A program made the translations under genes and the position numbers. Source: Gammaproteobacteria bacterium (lineage in GTDB: Bacteria; Pseudomonadota; Gammaproteobacteria; SZUA-229). From it: 50,164 nt of DNA. Below, piece by piece: positions 28,162 to 36,635 of this stretch. The stretch covers positions 1-50,164 of the forward strand of contig JAOUKT010000002.1 of the NCBI GenBank assembly GCA_029882395.1. The letters are read 5' to 3'. How positions within the stretch are numbered: the stretch's first letter is position 1; every line of letters begins with the position of its first letter. Below the pieces are notes generated by a model. The model saw nothing but the letters and a program-made list of their open reading frames with translations. It did not search any database and had not been told where the DNA came from.

Positions 28162-28292
28162 CAGTTAAAATAAAACGCAAGGAGCGTTTGATTGCGGCTC
28201 TTTGCGGTGTCTTAAACCACTGGTTTGAGTAGTTTTGCAGATGGCCTTTTTGCTTTAGAGTAAAGCAGATAAAGTGATGAATAAAGGCGTTA

Positions 28293-28931
28293 ATGATGCA
28301 ACAGATTGTTATGAGAGTGTTGATGGTGTCGGCTCTGGCGGTGTTACTGGGCTGTGAGGCAGAGGTATCTGTCAATGACAATAGCGGTGGCAGTGCTGGT
28401 AATACAGTATCCGGTTTAACCGTGACCACCGCAACAGGTGGTTCAGTATTATTGCAGGGAGCATTTAAAACACCTTGTGCCGTACACGATCTGAATGCAG
28501 ATGGTGTTGACGACAGTATCAACGCGACCTTTGAAATAACAGGCTTTACAGCCACATCTTATCGCAGTGAATATTACTCTGACAGCAGTTGTTCGACAGC
28601 AAATGAGACGATAGTCTACAGCTCTGATATGAGCCTAACAGCTGGCGCTGATGCGGTTGTCACCGTATGGACGGATGATACATCTTATATGAATGTGGTT
28701 TCACCACCGGCCTCGGCTGCAGACGCAAATATTTTATTGCCACAGGCGTCGAGCTTTACCATCCTCACTGCTGTCGTTACCCAAAGCACGAACCCGTCTG
28801 ATATTGGCGTGACTGTTGATATTGGCTTTGTTGTTGATGACAGTCATGCCGCTGGCCTGAAAACCTATTCTGCGTTTTTTGACGGTGTACAGGGTGCGGT
28901 GTATGTTGACGACTACCGTACAAATTATTAA
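28293..28931 (+). CDS. Single-domain lipoprotein, paralogue 2
   Basis: A 212-residue lipoprotein with a clear lipobox (AVLLGC, Cys21). The single domain matches copy 2 of the upstream gene: VTTATGGSVLLQGAFKTPC, then DLNADGVDDSIN (a calcium-loop-like Asp pattern), YYSDSSC, a VWTDD element, PPASAADANILLPQ, and the closing GFVVDDSHAAGLKTY and VDDYRTNY. AT-rich sequence precedes it. A strong hairpin follows the stop, so the gene probably has its own transcript end. No enzyme motif is visible. Confidence 0.8.
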   Translation: MMQQIVMRVLMVSALAVLLGCEAEVSVNDNSGGSAGNTVSGLTVTTATGGSVLLQGAFKTPCAVHDLNADGVDDSINATFEITGFTATSYRSEYYSDSSCSTANETIVYSSDMSLTAGADAVVTVWTDDTSYMNVVSPPASAADANILLPQASSFTILTAVVTQSTNPSDIGVTVDIGFVVDDSHAAGLKTYSAFFDGVQGAVYVDDYRTNY

Positions 28932-28939
28932 TTGATAGG

Positions 28940-28971
28940 CTGATACAACACCTGTATCGGTGTTGTATCAG
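28940..28971 (+). terminator. Strong hairpin after lipoprotein 2
   Basis: CTGATACAACACC (28940-28952) pairs perfectly with GGTGTTGTATCAG (28959-28971) around a 6-base loop. A moderately T-rich stretch follows on the plus strand. It lies 9 bases after the stop codon of the second lipoprotein gene. It probably ends or stabilises that transcript, leaving the third gene to a separate promoter in the remaining 120 bases. Confidence 0.65.
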
Positions 28972-29093
28972 GTATTGTCTTTCCATTTCTATCATCATTT
29001 TAGAAACCTTTGGCGCAGCATCCGCAATTATAAATACGCCATTATCAAAACGCTTGTGCTCACTAAAGGGCTAATTAAAAAGAGTGTTTTTAA

Positions 29094-29696
29094 ATGTTAG
29101 CTGTTTTTTTAAAACGAATAATTTTATTGGCAATTTTTCTAATATCAGCCTGTCAGAGTGAGTTCCCTGGCAACAGCAGTGCGGCACCGTTAAAGGTGAT
29201 CACGGCCAGCTCTGGTTCGGCCGTGTTAGAGGGGGTGTTTAAGTCACCCTGCCTGACGCTTGATGTCAATAGCGACGGTGTTGATGATGCTGTGATGCAT
29301 TTTTTTTCAGTCAGCGGTCGAGTTATCACAAACTATACTCAGTATTATTATTCATCGTCAAACTGTGACGGAACGGCAGTTGTCATCAACCGTTGTCAGC
29401 TGAATATCGCCTCAACCACTGATGCCATGCTCACCACATGGGTGGATAAGACAGGCCGCCCGGCAGCACCGCCTGCAACGGCGGCAGATGAAAATGTTTT
29501 ATTGCCACAGAGGCCTGCTTATACTTCAATCACCGCTGAAGTGATGCAGAGTGAGTTCAAAGCTCAGATTGGGCTGGCCGTGCCATATGGTTTTGTGGTT
29601 GATAACAGCCGTAGCGATGGTTTGAAGATTTACATGACGACGTATAATTTTGTCGAAGGTCAGGCGGGTATAGAGGCTTTCCATACTAGTTATTAA
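29094..29696 (+). CDS. Single-domain lipoprotein, paralogue 3
   Basis: A 200-residue lipoprotein with lipobox FLISAC (Cys20). It carries the same domain as the two genes upstream: KVITASSGSAVLEGVFKSPC, DVNSDGVDDAVM, YYYSSSNCDG, TTWVDKTGRPAAPPATAADE, NVLLPQRPAYTS and the closing GFVVDNSRSDGLKIY with AFHTSY. It is the most diverged at its last residues. It converges on the ATP-grasp gene, whose stop is 22 bases away. The three genes probably arose by tandem duplication. Role unknown, likely at the outer membrane or cell surface. Confidence 0.8.
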   Translation: MLAVFLKRIILLAIFLISACQSEFPGNSSAAPLKVITASSGSAVLEGVFKSPCLTLDVNSDGVDDAVMHFFSVSGRVITNYTQYYYSSSNCDGTAVVINRCQLNIASTTDAMLTTWVDKTGRPAAPPATAADENVLLPQRPAYTSITAEVMQSEFKAQIGLAVPYGFVVDNSRSDGLKIYMTTYNFVEGQAGIEAFHTSY

Positions 29697-29718
29697 TGGA
29701 TAATAACCTTAAAGTCCT

Positions 29719-30981
29719 TTACGTTATTTTCCATATCGGGTTGATAACAAATGTTAACTTATCGTGCGCCGCTCTTAATGCTTTCTCCGTCTGCTCCGCG
29801 GTATCGGCTTCTGCAAAAATAAAGCCCAGATAACTAGATGACTCGGGCAGGCATTCAACTTCATTGCCCGGCGGAATGTCGATGCTAATAGCGGTAATGT
29901 GTTCCACCTTTTGCGCTTCTGAAAGGCCTTCTGTTCTTTTTAAAATACCGGCTTTGGGTACGGGTATCATTAACACGCCAGAGCTTTTAGTCTGTGGCTC
30001 GGGTTTGATCGGCTGATTGATGGCGTAGCTGATAACCAGTTCTTCAAGACTGTAATCAGCCGAGGGTTTTAAACTCCGGGCACAGTCGCCACCGATGGTG
30101 CGCGCCGCGACTTCAAGCACCCAGGGTTTAGCGTTGCTATCAATGCGTAATTCGGCATGGATTGGTCCTGTGGTCAAGCCGAGGGCCTGGCAAGATTTCA
30201 TAATCTGTTGCTGACAGGCCAGCAAGGTTTCAGGCTTTTGCCGTGACGGAGTGATGTAGTAGGTTTCTTCGAAGTAAGGGCCTTCGAGTGGCTCGGGCTT
30301 GTCAAACACGGCAAGCGTGATCAGCTGGTTATGGTGTAATAGCGCTTCAAAGGCAATTTCGACACCGTCTATATAGTGTTCGAGCAGCAAATGCTGCCTG
30401 GCCTGATCGTCTTCGGAATGCTCAATAATGGGTATTATTCTAATGATCGCCTGCTGTAACTCATCCTGGTTATTGACGCGGATGACGCCACGACTGGCAG
30501 ATAAGTTTAATGGCTTGATAACCAGCGGATAGGGAAACGCTGCAAAGCGACTGTGGTCTTCTTGGGTATGAATTGTGCGGTGCCACGGTACATTAACAGC
30601 GGCCTTTTGCAGGGCTGCTCTGGCCAGGTCTTTACGCCGGGTAAGGCGAGCGGCTGCAGCCGGGTTGTGTGGCAGGTTTAATTTGGCAGCCACTTTTGAG
30701 GCCAGCTCTACTGTCGCATCATCGGTGCCTAAAACACCGACAAAGGGGCTTTTCTGCTCTAAGCCCGTCCGGGCAAGATCAAGCAGTGTTTTCAAGGCCT
30801 GCTCGGGTTTGCCAAGGTCAATGTGAATGCCTTCAACAGCGCGGGGTAAAATACCGTGTTCCGTGGTCGACGCGATCAGTGGCGTGAGCTTAAAAGTGGC
30901 AGCGGCTTTGAGATAAGGGGCGAGGCGGTAACTGCCCGGCGGCGCGATGATCAGCAGCCGCCGGGCTTTCTGGCTATTCAA
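29719..30981 (-). CDS. ATP-grasp ligase
   Basis: A 420-residue ATP-grasp enzyme. The N-terminal domain opens LLIIAPPGSYRLAPYLKAA, the middle domain has RRKDLARAALQKA, VIKPLNLSASRGV (nucleotide-binding) and LLEHYIDGVEIAFEAL, and the metal-binding tail is IHAELRIDSNAKPWVLEVAARTIGGDCAR. The closest general resemblance is to carboxylate-amine ligases such as L-amino acid ligases. The substrates are unknown. TTG at 30981 is the listed start, with no clear ribosome site. It lies 21 bases downstream of the Fe-S carrier gene, so cotranscription is likely. Confidence 0.85.
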   Translation of the reverse strand: MNSQKARRLLIIAPPGSYRLAPYLKAAATFKLTPLIASTTEHGILPRAVEGIHIDLGKPEQALKTLLDLARTGLEQKSPFVGVLGTDDATVELASKVAAKLNLPHNPAAAARLTRRKDLARAALQKAAVNVPWHRTIHTQEDHSRFAAFPYPLVIKPLNLSASRGVIRVNNQDELQQAIIRIIPIIEHSEDDQARQHLLLEHYIDGVEIAFEALLHHNQLITLAVFDKPEPLEGPYFEETYYITPSRQKPETLLACQQQIMKSCQALGLTTGPIHAELRIDSNAKPWVLEVAARTIGGDCARSLKPSADYSLEELVISYAINQPIKPEPQTKSSGVLMIPVPKAGILKRTEGLSEAQKVEHITAISIDIPPGNEVECLPESSSYLGFIFAEADTAEQTEKALRAAHDKLTFVINPIWKIT

Positions 30982-31002
30982 AAACGGGGGCTTGACGCTT
31001 AG

Positions 31003-31389
31003 TTACGCGCAGCCACCGCCACCGCCACCAGCACCACCGCATCCACCGCAGGCACCCGAGCCGCCGGTTGATGCAAAGACGTTTTTAAAAACGAAACTGC
31101 TGTTTAGGCCTTCAGTTTTGTAATCGATTTCAACACCGGCCAGGTATGACAGTGCGACAGAGTCAACAAACACCTTCAAGTCATCCATTTGCAGTACGCT
31201 ATCAAAAGCGGTGGCACCTTCTGCATAGGTCATACCGTAGGTCATGCCGCTGCAACCGCCGCCAGAAACAAAGATGCGGATGCCTTCAGCGCTGGGTTCA
31301 CCTTTGATGATTTCAAGCAGTTGTTCCTGAGCACTCGGTGAGACATTGACTTCAGCGTGTGTTAATTCGGTTTTAAATTGTGCGGACAT
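31003..31389 (-). CDS. A-type iron-sulfur carrier with Cys/Gly-rich tail
   Basis: A 128-residue HesB/IscA/ErpA-family protein that should carry and deliver Fe-S clusters. It has VNVSPSAQEQLLEIIKG, the first ligand Cys in SGGGCSGMTYGM and SYLAGVEIDYKTEGLNSSFVFKN. Normal A-type proteins end in CGCGxSF. Here the end is CGGCGGAGGGGGGCA, giving cysteines spaced C-GG-C with a further Cys next to the last residue, and no CxC. GGAGAAACC precedes the ATG. The gene leads the unit with the ATP-grasp enzyme. Confidence 0.88.
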   Translation of the reverse strand: MSAQFKTELTHAEVNVSPSAQEQLLEIIKGEPSAEGIRIFVSGGGCSGMTYGMTYAEGATAFDSVLQMDDLKVFVDSVALSYLAGVEIDYKTEGLNSSFVFKNVFASTGGSGACGGCGGAGGGGGGCA

Positions 31390-31590
31390 GAGGTTTCTCC
31401 ACTAATGTTGTTCGGCTATAGGCAAGATTTTAGCACTTTGTTAAAGCTTTCGATACGTTAAAAATAACAGGGTTATTGCCAGTTTAATAGCATAACGGCC
31501 GAGTTAATATGAACGCACAGGCATCTGAGTGGTCTTTCTTAGTATTGAATATAAATTGATACTGAATCTGGGTATCCCACTGAGGCTTTT

Positions 31591-32187
31591 ATGAAAAACA
31601 CACGACTAATTATCTTCTTTGCAGGTCTGGGCCTGCTATCCTCTATTTCTGGTGTCAGGGCGGATACAGCGGTACTGGCAGGCGGCTGTTTCTGGTGCAT
31701 GGAATCAGATTTTGAAAAGCTGGAAGGGGTTTCAACGGTGATATCCGGTTTCACAGGTGGCGAGATTGAAAACCCGACATACCGGGGTAATCATGCCGGT
31801 CACTATGAGGCAGTTAAAATAACATACGATGCCAACAAAGTAAGTTATCAACAAATACTGAAGCATTACTGGCGCAATATTGACCCGTTCGATGCAAAGG
31901 GGCAGTTCTGTGATAAGGGCCATAGTTATTTAAGCGCCATTTTTGTCGCCAATGAAACTGAAAAAAAACTGGCTGAGGCATCTCGTGAAAAAGTTATGGC
32001 ACAGTTTCCCGATAAAACGGTGGTGACACCGGTTTTAGCCGCCTCTACCTTTTATCCAATAAAAGGCGATGAGAGTTACCATCAGGATTATTATAAAAAT
32101 AATCCGGTTCGTTATAAATATTACCGCTGGGGCTGCGGTCGAGATCAGCGCCTGAAAGAGATATGGGGTGAAAAAGCCGAACATTAA
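31591..32187 (+). CDS. msrA: Exported peptide methionine sulfoxide reductase A
   Basis: MsrA (198 residues) reduces methionine-S-sulfoxide in proteins. A signal peptide (IIFFAGLGLLSSISGVRA) places it in the periplasm. The catalytic Cys is in LAGGCFWCMESDF. VISGFTGGEIENPTY, NHAGHYEAVKITYD and YHQDYYKNNPVRY are family marks. No MsrB or thioredoxin domain is fused, so reducing power must come from another periplasmic system. It is divergent from the Fe-S carrier gene. Confidence 0.94.
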   Translation: MKNTRLIIFFAGLGLLSSISGVRADTAVLAGGCFWCMESDFEKLEGVSTVISGFTGGEIENPTYRGNHAGHYEAVKITYDANKVSYQQILKHYWRNIDPFDAKGQFCDKGHSYLSAIFVANETEKKLAEASREKVMAQFPDKTVVTPVLAASTFYPIKGDESYHQDYYKNNPVRYKYYRWGCGRDQRLKEIWGEKAEH

Positions 32188-32287
32188 TAAAACAGAGAAG
32201 CTTAGCAAGCCACAAATTATCAGAAATCAATTCTAATCGCTGCGTTTATTGTATAGTCTGTGAGAGGCAGATGAAGCGAGGTGGGTT

Positions 32288-32692
32288 GTGGAGCAAGATC
32301 AGATTGAGAAAATGGTGCTGGCCTGTATTGATACTGCAAAAGCCATGTTAGATGAGTATCAAATGGTGATCCCTTTTGGATTACGGGCCTTCAGTGATAC
32401 GGAAGACATGAAAATGAATTGTCCGGCAGAAAAAAATCCAGATGCCGGCTGGCAAGAACAAATAGAAACCGTCGTTTCTGAACTAAAAAACCACCTGCAA
32501 ACAGAAGCGGTTTCGGCAACAGCACTGGTCACCGAGTTACAGTCAGAGGGTGAGAGGGGCATTGGCCTGCAAATTGAAACAGCCGCATCATCGGTATTAT
32601 TTGTTTATCCCTGTAAAAAAGAAAATGAAGAATGGCTGATCGATGAGCCTGTAAAAACGGATCAGCTGCTGGCTAGCGTATTTGAAAACTGA
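32288..32692 (+). CDS. Unknown 134-residue acidic protein
   Basis: I do not recognise this cytoplasmic, acidic protein. It has no signal peptide. The opening MEQDQIEKMVLACIDTAKAM is helical. A central strand pattern (ATALVTELQSEGERGIGLQIE and SSVLFVYPCKK) follows, with a charged C-terminus. The listed start is GTG with GCGAGGTGGG upstream. The PRMT-like gene begins 7 bases after its stop, which suggests that the two are translationally linked and may work together. Confidence 0.72.
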   Translation: MEQDQIEKMVLACIDTAKAMLDEYQMVIPFGLRAFSDTEDMKMNCPAEKNPDAGWQEQIETVVSELKNHLQTEAVSATALVTELQSEGERGIGLQIETAASSVLFVYPCKKENEEWLIDEPVKTDQLLASVFEN

Positions 32693-32699
32693 TTAAAAG

Positions 32700-33701
32700 A
32701 TGCAAGAAACCTCATTAGCACAACAAGGTTATCAACATTATTACGAGATGTTGTCGGATAAGGTGCGCATGCAAGCCTATCACGATGCAATATTCAAAAC
32801 AGTAAAGCCCGGTGATGTGGTGGTTGATCTTGGTGCCGGTACAGGCCTGTTAGCTATCTGGGCTATCCAGGCCGGTGCCTCAAAAGTCTATGCGATTGAA
32901 AAAACCAGCGCGATTGAACTGGCAAAAGAAATTGCAAGAGAAAACCAGTGTCTGGATAAAATAGAATTTATTAATAAAAACTCGATGCAAGTAGTGTTGC
33001 CGCAACGAGCCAATGTGCTGATTTCGGAAACGCTCGGAAGTTTTGCTGTTGATGAAAATACATTGCAGTTTACTATAGATGCCAGAAAACGTTTTTTACT
33101 AGATGATGGCGTGATGCTGCCGAAGTCTCTGGCAGTATTTGTAGCACCGGTTGAAGACAAAGCTGCCTATCACAAACTCGATTTCTGGCGACAAATACAG
33201 GGTGTTAATTTCGACCCTGCCTTTGATCTGTTCGCAAAAAAAATCATGGTTGAAGCGGTTGATGCCAAAGGCCTGTTATCAGAACCGGTGTTATTCGCGA
33301 GCATCAATTTAGAAACCATTGAGCAACCGGCGTTCAAAGCACGTCAATATATTCAGCTGACAAGGCCGGGCCGGATACACGGCGTGGCAGGCTGGTTTAA
33401 AGTCGTTTTGTGTGACGGTATTGAAATCAATACCGCACCAGAAAATGCACTGACACACTGGAAACAGGCATTTTTCCCCTTTAAAGAAGCGATTGAAATA
33501 ATCAAAGGCGACATGCTGGACTGGTCAGTCAGTATCGCTGCAAAAGAAAAAGACAGTGACGATACCACTATTGAATATAATTACCGTTGTACACAGTTAA
33601 AAAATGAAGAGGCCGTGTCGTCAAATAATACCGCCGCTGCTCGAAATGATCCCTGTCCCTGTGGTAGCGGTAAAAAATATAAGAAATGCTGCATGCTTTG
33701 A
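32700..33701 (+). CDS. PRMT-like methyltransferase fused to a SEC-C zinc finger
   Basis: A 333-residue protein. The SAM-binding core resembles protein arginine methyltransferases: HYYEMLSDKVRMQAYHDAI, motif I VVDLGAGTGLLAIWA, and ISETLGSFAVDEN in place of the double-E loop of PRMTs. A beta-rich middle region (RPGRIHGVAGWFKVVL) follows. The C-terminus is a SEC-C zinc motif, RNDPCPCGSGKKYKKCC, as at the end of SecA. PRMT-like genes are infrequent in bacteria. The target protein is unknown. The SEC-C module may recruit a substrate. Confidence 0.82.
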   Translation: MQETSLAQQGYQHYYEMLSDKVRMQAYHDAIFKTVKPGDVVVDLGAGTGLLAIWAIQAGASKVYAIEKTSAIELAKEIARENQCLDKIEFINKNSMQVVLPQRANVLISETLGSFAVDENTLQFTIDARKRFLLDDGVMLPKSLAVFVAPVEDKAAYHKLDFWRQIQGVNFDPAFDLFAKKIMVEAVDAKGLLSEPVLFASINLETIEQPAFKARQYIQLTRPGRIHGVAGWFKVVLCDGIEINTAPENALTHWKQAFFPFKEAIEIIKGDMLDWSVSIAAKEKDSDDTTIEYNYRCTQLKNEEAVSSNNTAAARNDPCPCGSGKKYKKCCML

Positions 33702-33844
33702 CTGCTGTGGCAACACAATTGAGCGTGTGTGTATTGGCTAGCGTAACTGATGATGAAAACCCTGGTTTTTTATCTCAGGCTGGATGTATGTAAACAACAA
33801 ATCAGCTTGTTCAGGGCGCTGTACTGTAAAACTATCGTTGTCGT

Positions 33845-34486
33845 CTAGCTAATCTTTTTTTTCCGTTCAACGGCCCAGACCGCGGCTTCAACCCGGCTGC
33901 GAAGGTGCAGTTTTTTTAACAGGTTTTTGACGTGTACCTTAACGGTGGTTTCTACAATATCGAGCTTTCTGGCGATTTCTTTATTGCTTTTTCCTTTCGA
34001 GATATGACGTAATATTTCTTCTTCACGAGTAGTAAGTGCTGCTTTTTCACGGTTTTGATTTTGCGATTCCTGGTGCAGGCCGCGTACCATCAATTCGGAT
34101 ACTTTTGGACTTAAGACCACATGACCTTCGATCACCTGGTGTAAGCGTTCGAGCATGTCCTCAGGCTCCATGTCTTTTAGCAGATAGCCGTCGGCGCCGG
34201 CACGAAGAGTGGCGACAATGTTTTTTTCGTTGTCAGACACGGTCAGTATAATGACCCGGCTTTTTATATCGGCAGCTTTAAGTGCCAGCAGCGTTTCGAG
34301 CCCGTTCATATTTTCCATATTAAAATCAAGCAGGATAATGTCAGGTTGTAACTGTGCGGCAATGTCGATACCAGTTTTGCCGTTATCGGCCTCAGCGACG
34401 ACAGCAAAACTGTCGTCCATTGATACCAGATCCTTTATGCCGCGGCGTAGCAATGGGTGGTCGTCTATTACCAGTATTGAATACAA
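33845..34486 (-). CDS. narL: NarL-type response regulator
   Basis: A 213-residue NarL/FixJ-type regulator with receiver (LVIDDHPLLRRGIKDL, Asp54 in IILLDFNM, Lys in GYLLKDMEPED) and a LuxR-type DNA-binding domain (LTTREEEILRHISKG, SNKEIARKLDIVETTVKVHV). The start is TTG at 34486, with AGGGAC upstream. No ATG is available in frame. The NarX-like kinase gene ends 14 bases upstream of it, so the pair is cotranscribed. Activation of the nitrate operon to the right is expected from context. Confidence 0.9.
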   Translation of the reverse strand: MYSILVIDDHPLLRRGIKDLVSMDDSFAVVAEADNGKTGIDIAAQLQPDIILLDFNMENMNGLETLLALKAADIKSRVIILTVSDNEKNIVATLRAGADGYLLKDMEPEDMLERLHQVIEGHVVLSPKVSELMVRGLHQESQNQNREKAALTTREEEILRHISKGKSNKEIARKLDIVETTVKVHVKNLLKKLHLRSRVEAAVWAVERKKKIS

Positions 34487-34500
34487 TATCTTTGTCCCTG

Positions 34501-36372
34501 TTATGAAGTCAATGCATGGGCCGTTGTGTTGATGCTGGGAGTGAAGCTTAATAAAACATGAGTGCCAGCACTGTCATTGTCTTTTATTACAAAACTACCA
34601 TTGAGCGTTTTGCAGCGTTCTTTCATTATATTCAAACCGTAATGATGAGTTTTTGATATGGATTCATTAATGCCTGTTCCGTTGTCTTTAATTGAAATTT
34701 CAATATCGCCTTTGGCATTATATTTTATGCAGACGCAGGCATTACTTGCCTGTGCGTGTTGTACGACGTTAGAGAGGGCTTCACGTATCAGGTGCAGGAT
34801 GTGAATTTCTTCATTTGGGGTCAGTGTATAAAAGCTGATCTGGTTGTCGAATACAATATCAGTATCACTGCGGTCATTGAACTCAAGTATTGTTTTGGCC
34901 AGAGCATGATCGAAATCCTTGCCATCAATTTTAAGGCGGAAGGTGGTCAGCAGTTCCCTTAGTTCACGGTATGCACTGTTGAGGCCCAGGCGCAAGTCAC
35001 TGATGATCAGGGTTTCTTCTGAGCCTGAGTCTTTTGTCAGCGCGTATAAACGGCTTAATTGGATTTTCATATAGGTTAAGGACTGGGCGAGTGAGTCGTG
35101 CAGTTCACGGGCGATTGCGCCGCGTTCTTCTATTAGCACCAGGCGGCGTGATTCGATGCTTTGATGTGATAATTTGATCGCGATACCAATGTGGCTGGCG
35201 ATGGTTTCAAGTAATTGCTGTTGCCAGTCTTCAAGTTTTTGACTGTCGTCAGGCTGGATAATCAGTTTGCCATATTGTTGAGTCTTGTCACTGATGGGCA
35301 GAGATATAGTTTGGATATTGCTGTTGTTATCAGCTGGCTGGCTGGCATCAGCTAAAAGGGTTGAGGCGAGCAGTCTGGCTTTTTTTTCATCTGGCTTAGT
35401 AAGGTAAATTGCGCCACGACCTATTTTTGCGATGTGCTGGATGTCGTGCAATATGCTTGCGTAGGTGCTGTGCGGAAACTCGGCCTGATTAAGCCGGTTG
35501 ACAGTGCGATAGAGTAGCTGAAGTGACTGATTGCTCTGCTCCAGATCGGCTGTTTTTTGTTTTATTCTGTCTTCCAGATGATTGTAAACTTTTGATAAAT
35601 CGTCGGCCATGGCGTTAAAGGCTAAGCCCAGTCTGCCCAGTTCATCTTTACCTGTGTAATTAATATGAAATGAAAAGTCCCGCTGACTGACACGCTCAGC
35701 TCCGGTTAAAAGCTGTTTAAGAGGGGTGTGAATCCGGCGATAGATAAGTCTTAGTGCAATGATTGTCAGCAAGGTAGTTAAGGTTAAGGCTATAAATTGC
35801 AATCTGCGAAGTTCTTGTATTTTTGTTTCGGCATTTTCTTCAAGTAATGAAACCAGCTTGTCGATATCGGTTACAAAATCTGAGACAACCGACAGGTACC
35901 GGTTTCGAAGGTTTTTGACTGTGTCCTGAGCAAGAGACGTATCAGGGCCGATGTTGCCCTCAGGCAAAAAGCCGATGTCATCGAAATAAACATCGAATAA
36001 AGGTTTGATTTCGTTTTGCCATCGTAGCCGAACTCTTTGGTAGGCAAGGTTTAGCTCGCTGTCGGTGATGTTGGGAATGACAGTGGTGAGATGGTGACTG
36101 TTTAAATGTGCTTCAAATTCGCTAATCAGTTGATAGGTTGGCTGCCAGTGAATATCAAGATTGTTAGTATTGTGAGTGAGGTTACTGGCGATGCGGTAAG
36201 AACGCATGCGAAGTGCACCGGATTCGTTAATCGCGGTGGCCAGACCCTGAGTTGTATCGGCTAAAAAAATAGAAGCCGACATACTGGCAAATGCCAGCAG
36301 GGCAATTGTTGTCATAACAATGGCCATGCTTGTTAGTAATGAATCGCGTAGACGTAAATGCATGAAACTCAT
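34501..36372 (-). CDS. narX: NarX-like nitrate/nitrite sensor kinase
   Basis: A 623-residue sensor kinase. One membrane helix (residues about 13-33) is followed by a P-box-like segment AINESGALRMRSYRIA, matching the nitrate-binding signature of NarX. A periplasmic helical region, a second helix (about 192-212), HAMP (RRIHTPLKQLLTGAERVS), a linker resembling GAF, and HisKA_3 (ERGAIARELHDS, His near 425) follow, then an ATPase end (HYGLNIMKERCKTL). It sits divergent from the nitrate reductase-like operon, which supports nitrate or nitrite as ligand. An alternative ATG lies three codons in. Confidence 0.92.
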   Translation of the reverse strand: MSFMHLRLRDSLLTSMAIVMTTIALLAFASMSASIFLADTTQGLATAINESGALRMRSYRIASNLTHNTNNLDIHWQPTYQLISEFEAHLNSHHLTTVIPNITDSELNLAYQRVRLRWQNEIKPLFDVYFDDIGFLPEGNIGPDTSLAQDTVKNLRNRYLSVVSDFVTDIDKLVSLLEENAETKIQELRRLQFIALTLTTLLTIIALRLIYRRIHTPLKQLLTGAERVSQRDFSFHINYTGKDELGRLGLAFNAMADDLSKVYNHLEDRIKQKTADLEQSNQSLQLLYRTVNRLNQAEFPHSTYASILHDIQHIAKIGRGAIYLTKPDEKKARLLASTLLADASQPADNNSNIQTISLPISDKTQQYGKLIIQPDDSQKLEDWQQQLLETIASHIGIAIKLSHQSIESRRLVLIEERGAIARELHDSLAQSLTYMKIQLSRLYALTKDSGSEETLIISDLRLGLNSAYRELRELLTTFRLKIDGKDFDHALAKTILEFNDRSDTDIVFDNQISFYTLTPNEEIHILHLIREALSNVVQHAQASNACVCIKYNAKGDIEISIKDNGTGINESISKTHHYGLNIMKERCKTLNGSFVIKDNDSAGTHVLLSFTPSINTTAHALTS

Positions 36373-36566
36373 TGTATAGAGTTACGTGGTTTCACTCCAT
36401 AGTTAATCAGAGGCTAAGATCAATCGAAGGGCCGTCTTTCAAGCTTGTTAAGTCGATATTATTGGTAGTACTTTCACCCAGGCTTTATTGCTTGAGTCTT
36501 AATCATTTTATAATGCTATTCAGCATAAATAGCTTTTTATTCAATAGCTTAAGCCTCGGTAGGCTG

Positions 36567-36582
36567 TACTACTTTGGTAGTA
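36567..36582. promoter_or_regulatory. NarL-like 7-2-7 inverted heptamers
   Basis: TACTACT, two bases, then GGTAGTA forms an inverted heptamer pair (second heptamer on the minus strand reads TACTACC). The 7-2-7 layout is that used by NarL. The first heptamer has one mismatch from the NarL consensus TACYYMT and the second two, so binding is plausible but unproven. It lies 40 bases upstream of the FNR box. Confidence 0.5.
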
Positions 36583-36621
36583 GTATGCGTCTGCGGGGGC
36601 TGTGCCAGTTTGTCGCAGTTT

Positions 36622-36635
36622 ATGATTTATATCAA
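36622..36635. promoter_or_regulatory. FNR-type box upstream of the nitrate operon
   Basis: ATGAT-TTAT-ATCAA differs by one base from the FNR/Anr consensus TTGAT-N4-ATCAA. If its centre is at -41.5, transcription would start near 36670 with a -10-like TAATGT at 36657-36662, about 40 bases before the start codon of the cytochrome gene. This suggests oxygen-limited activation of the operon. Confidence 0.65.
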
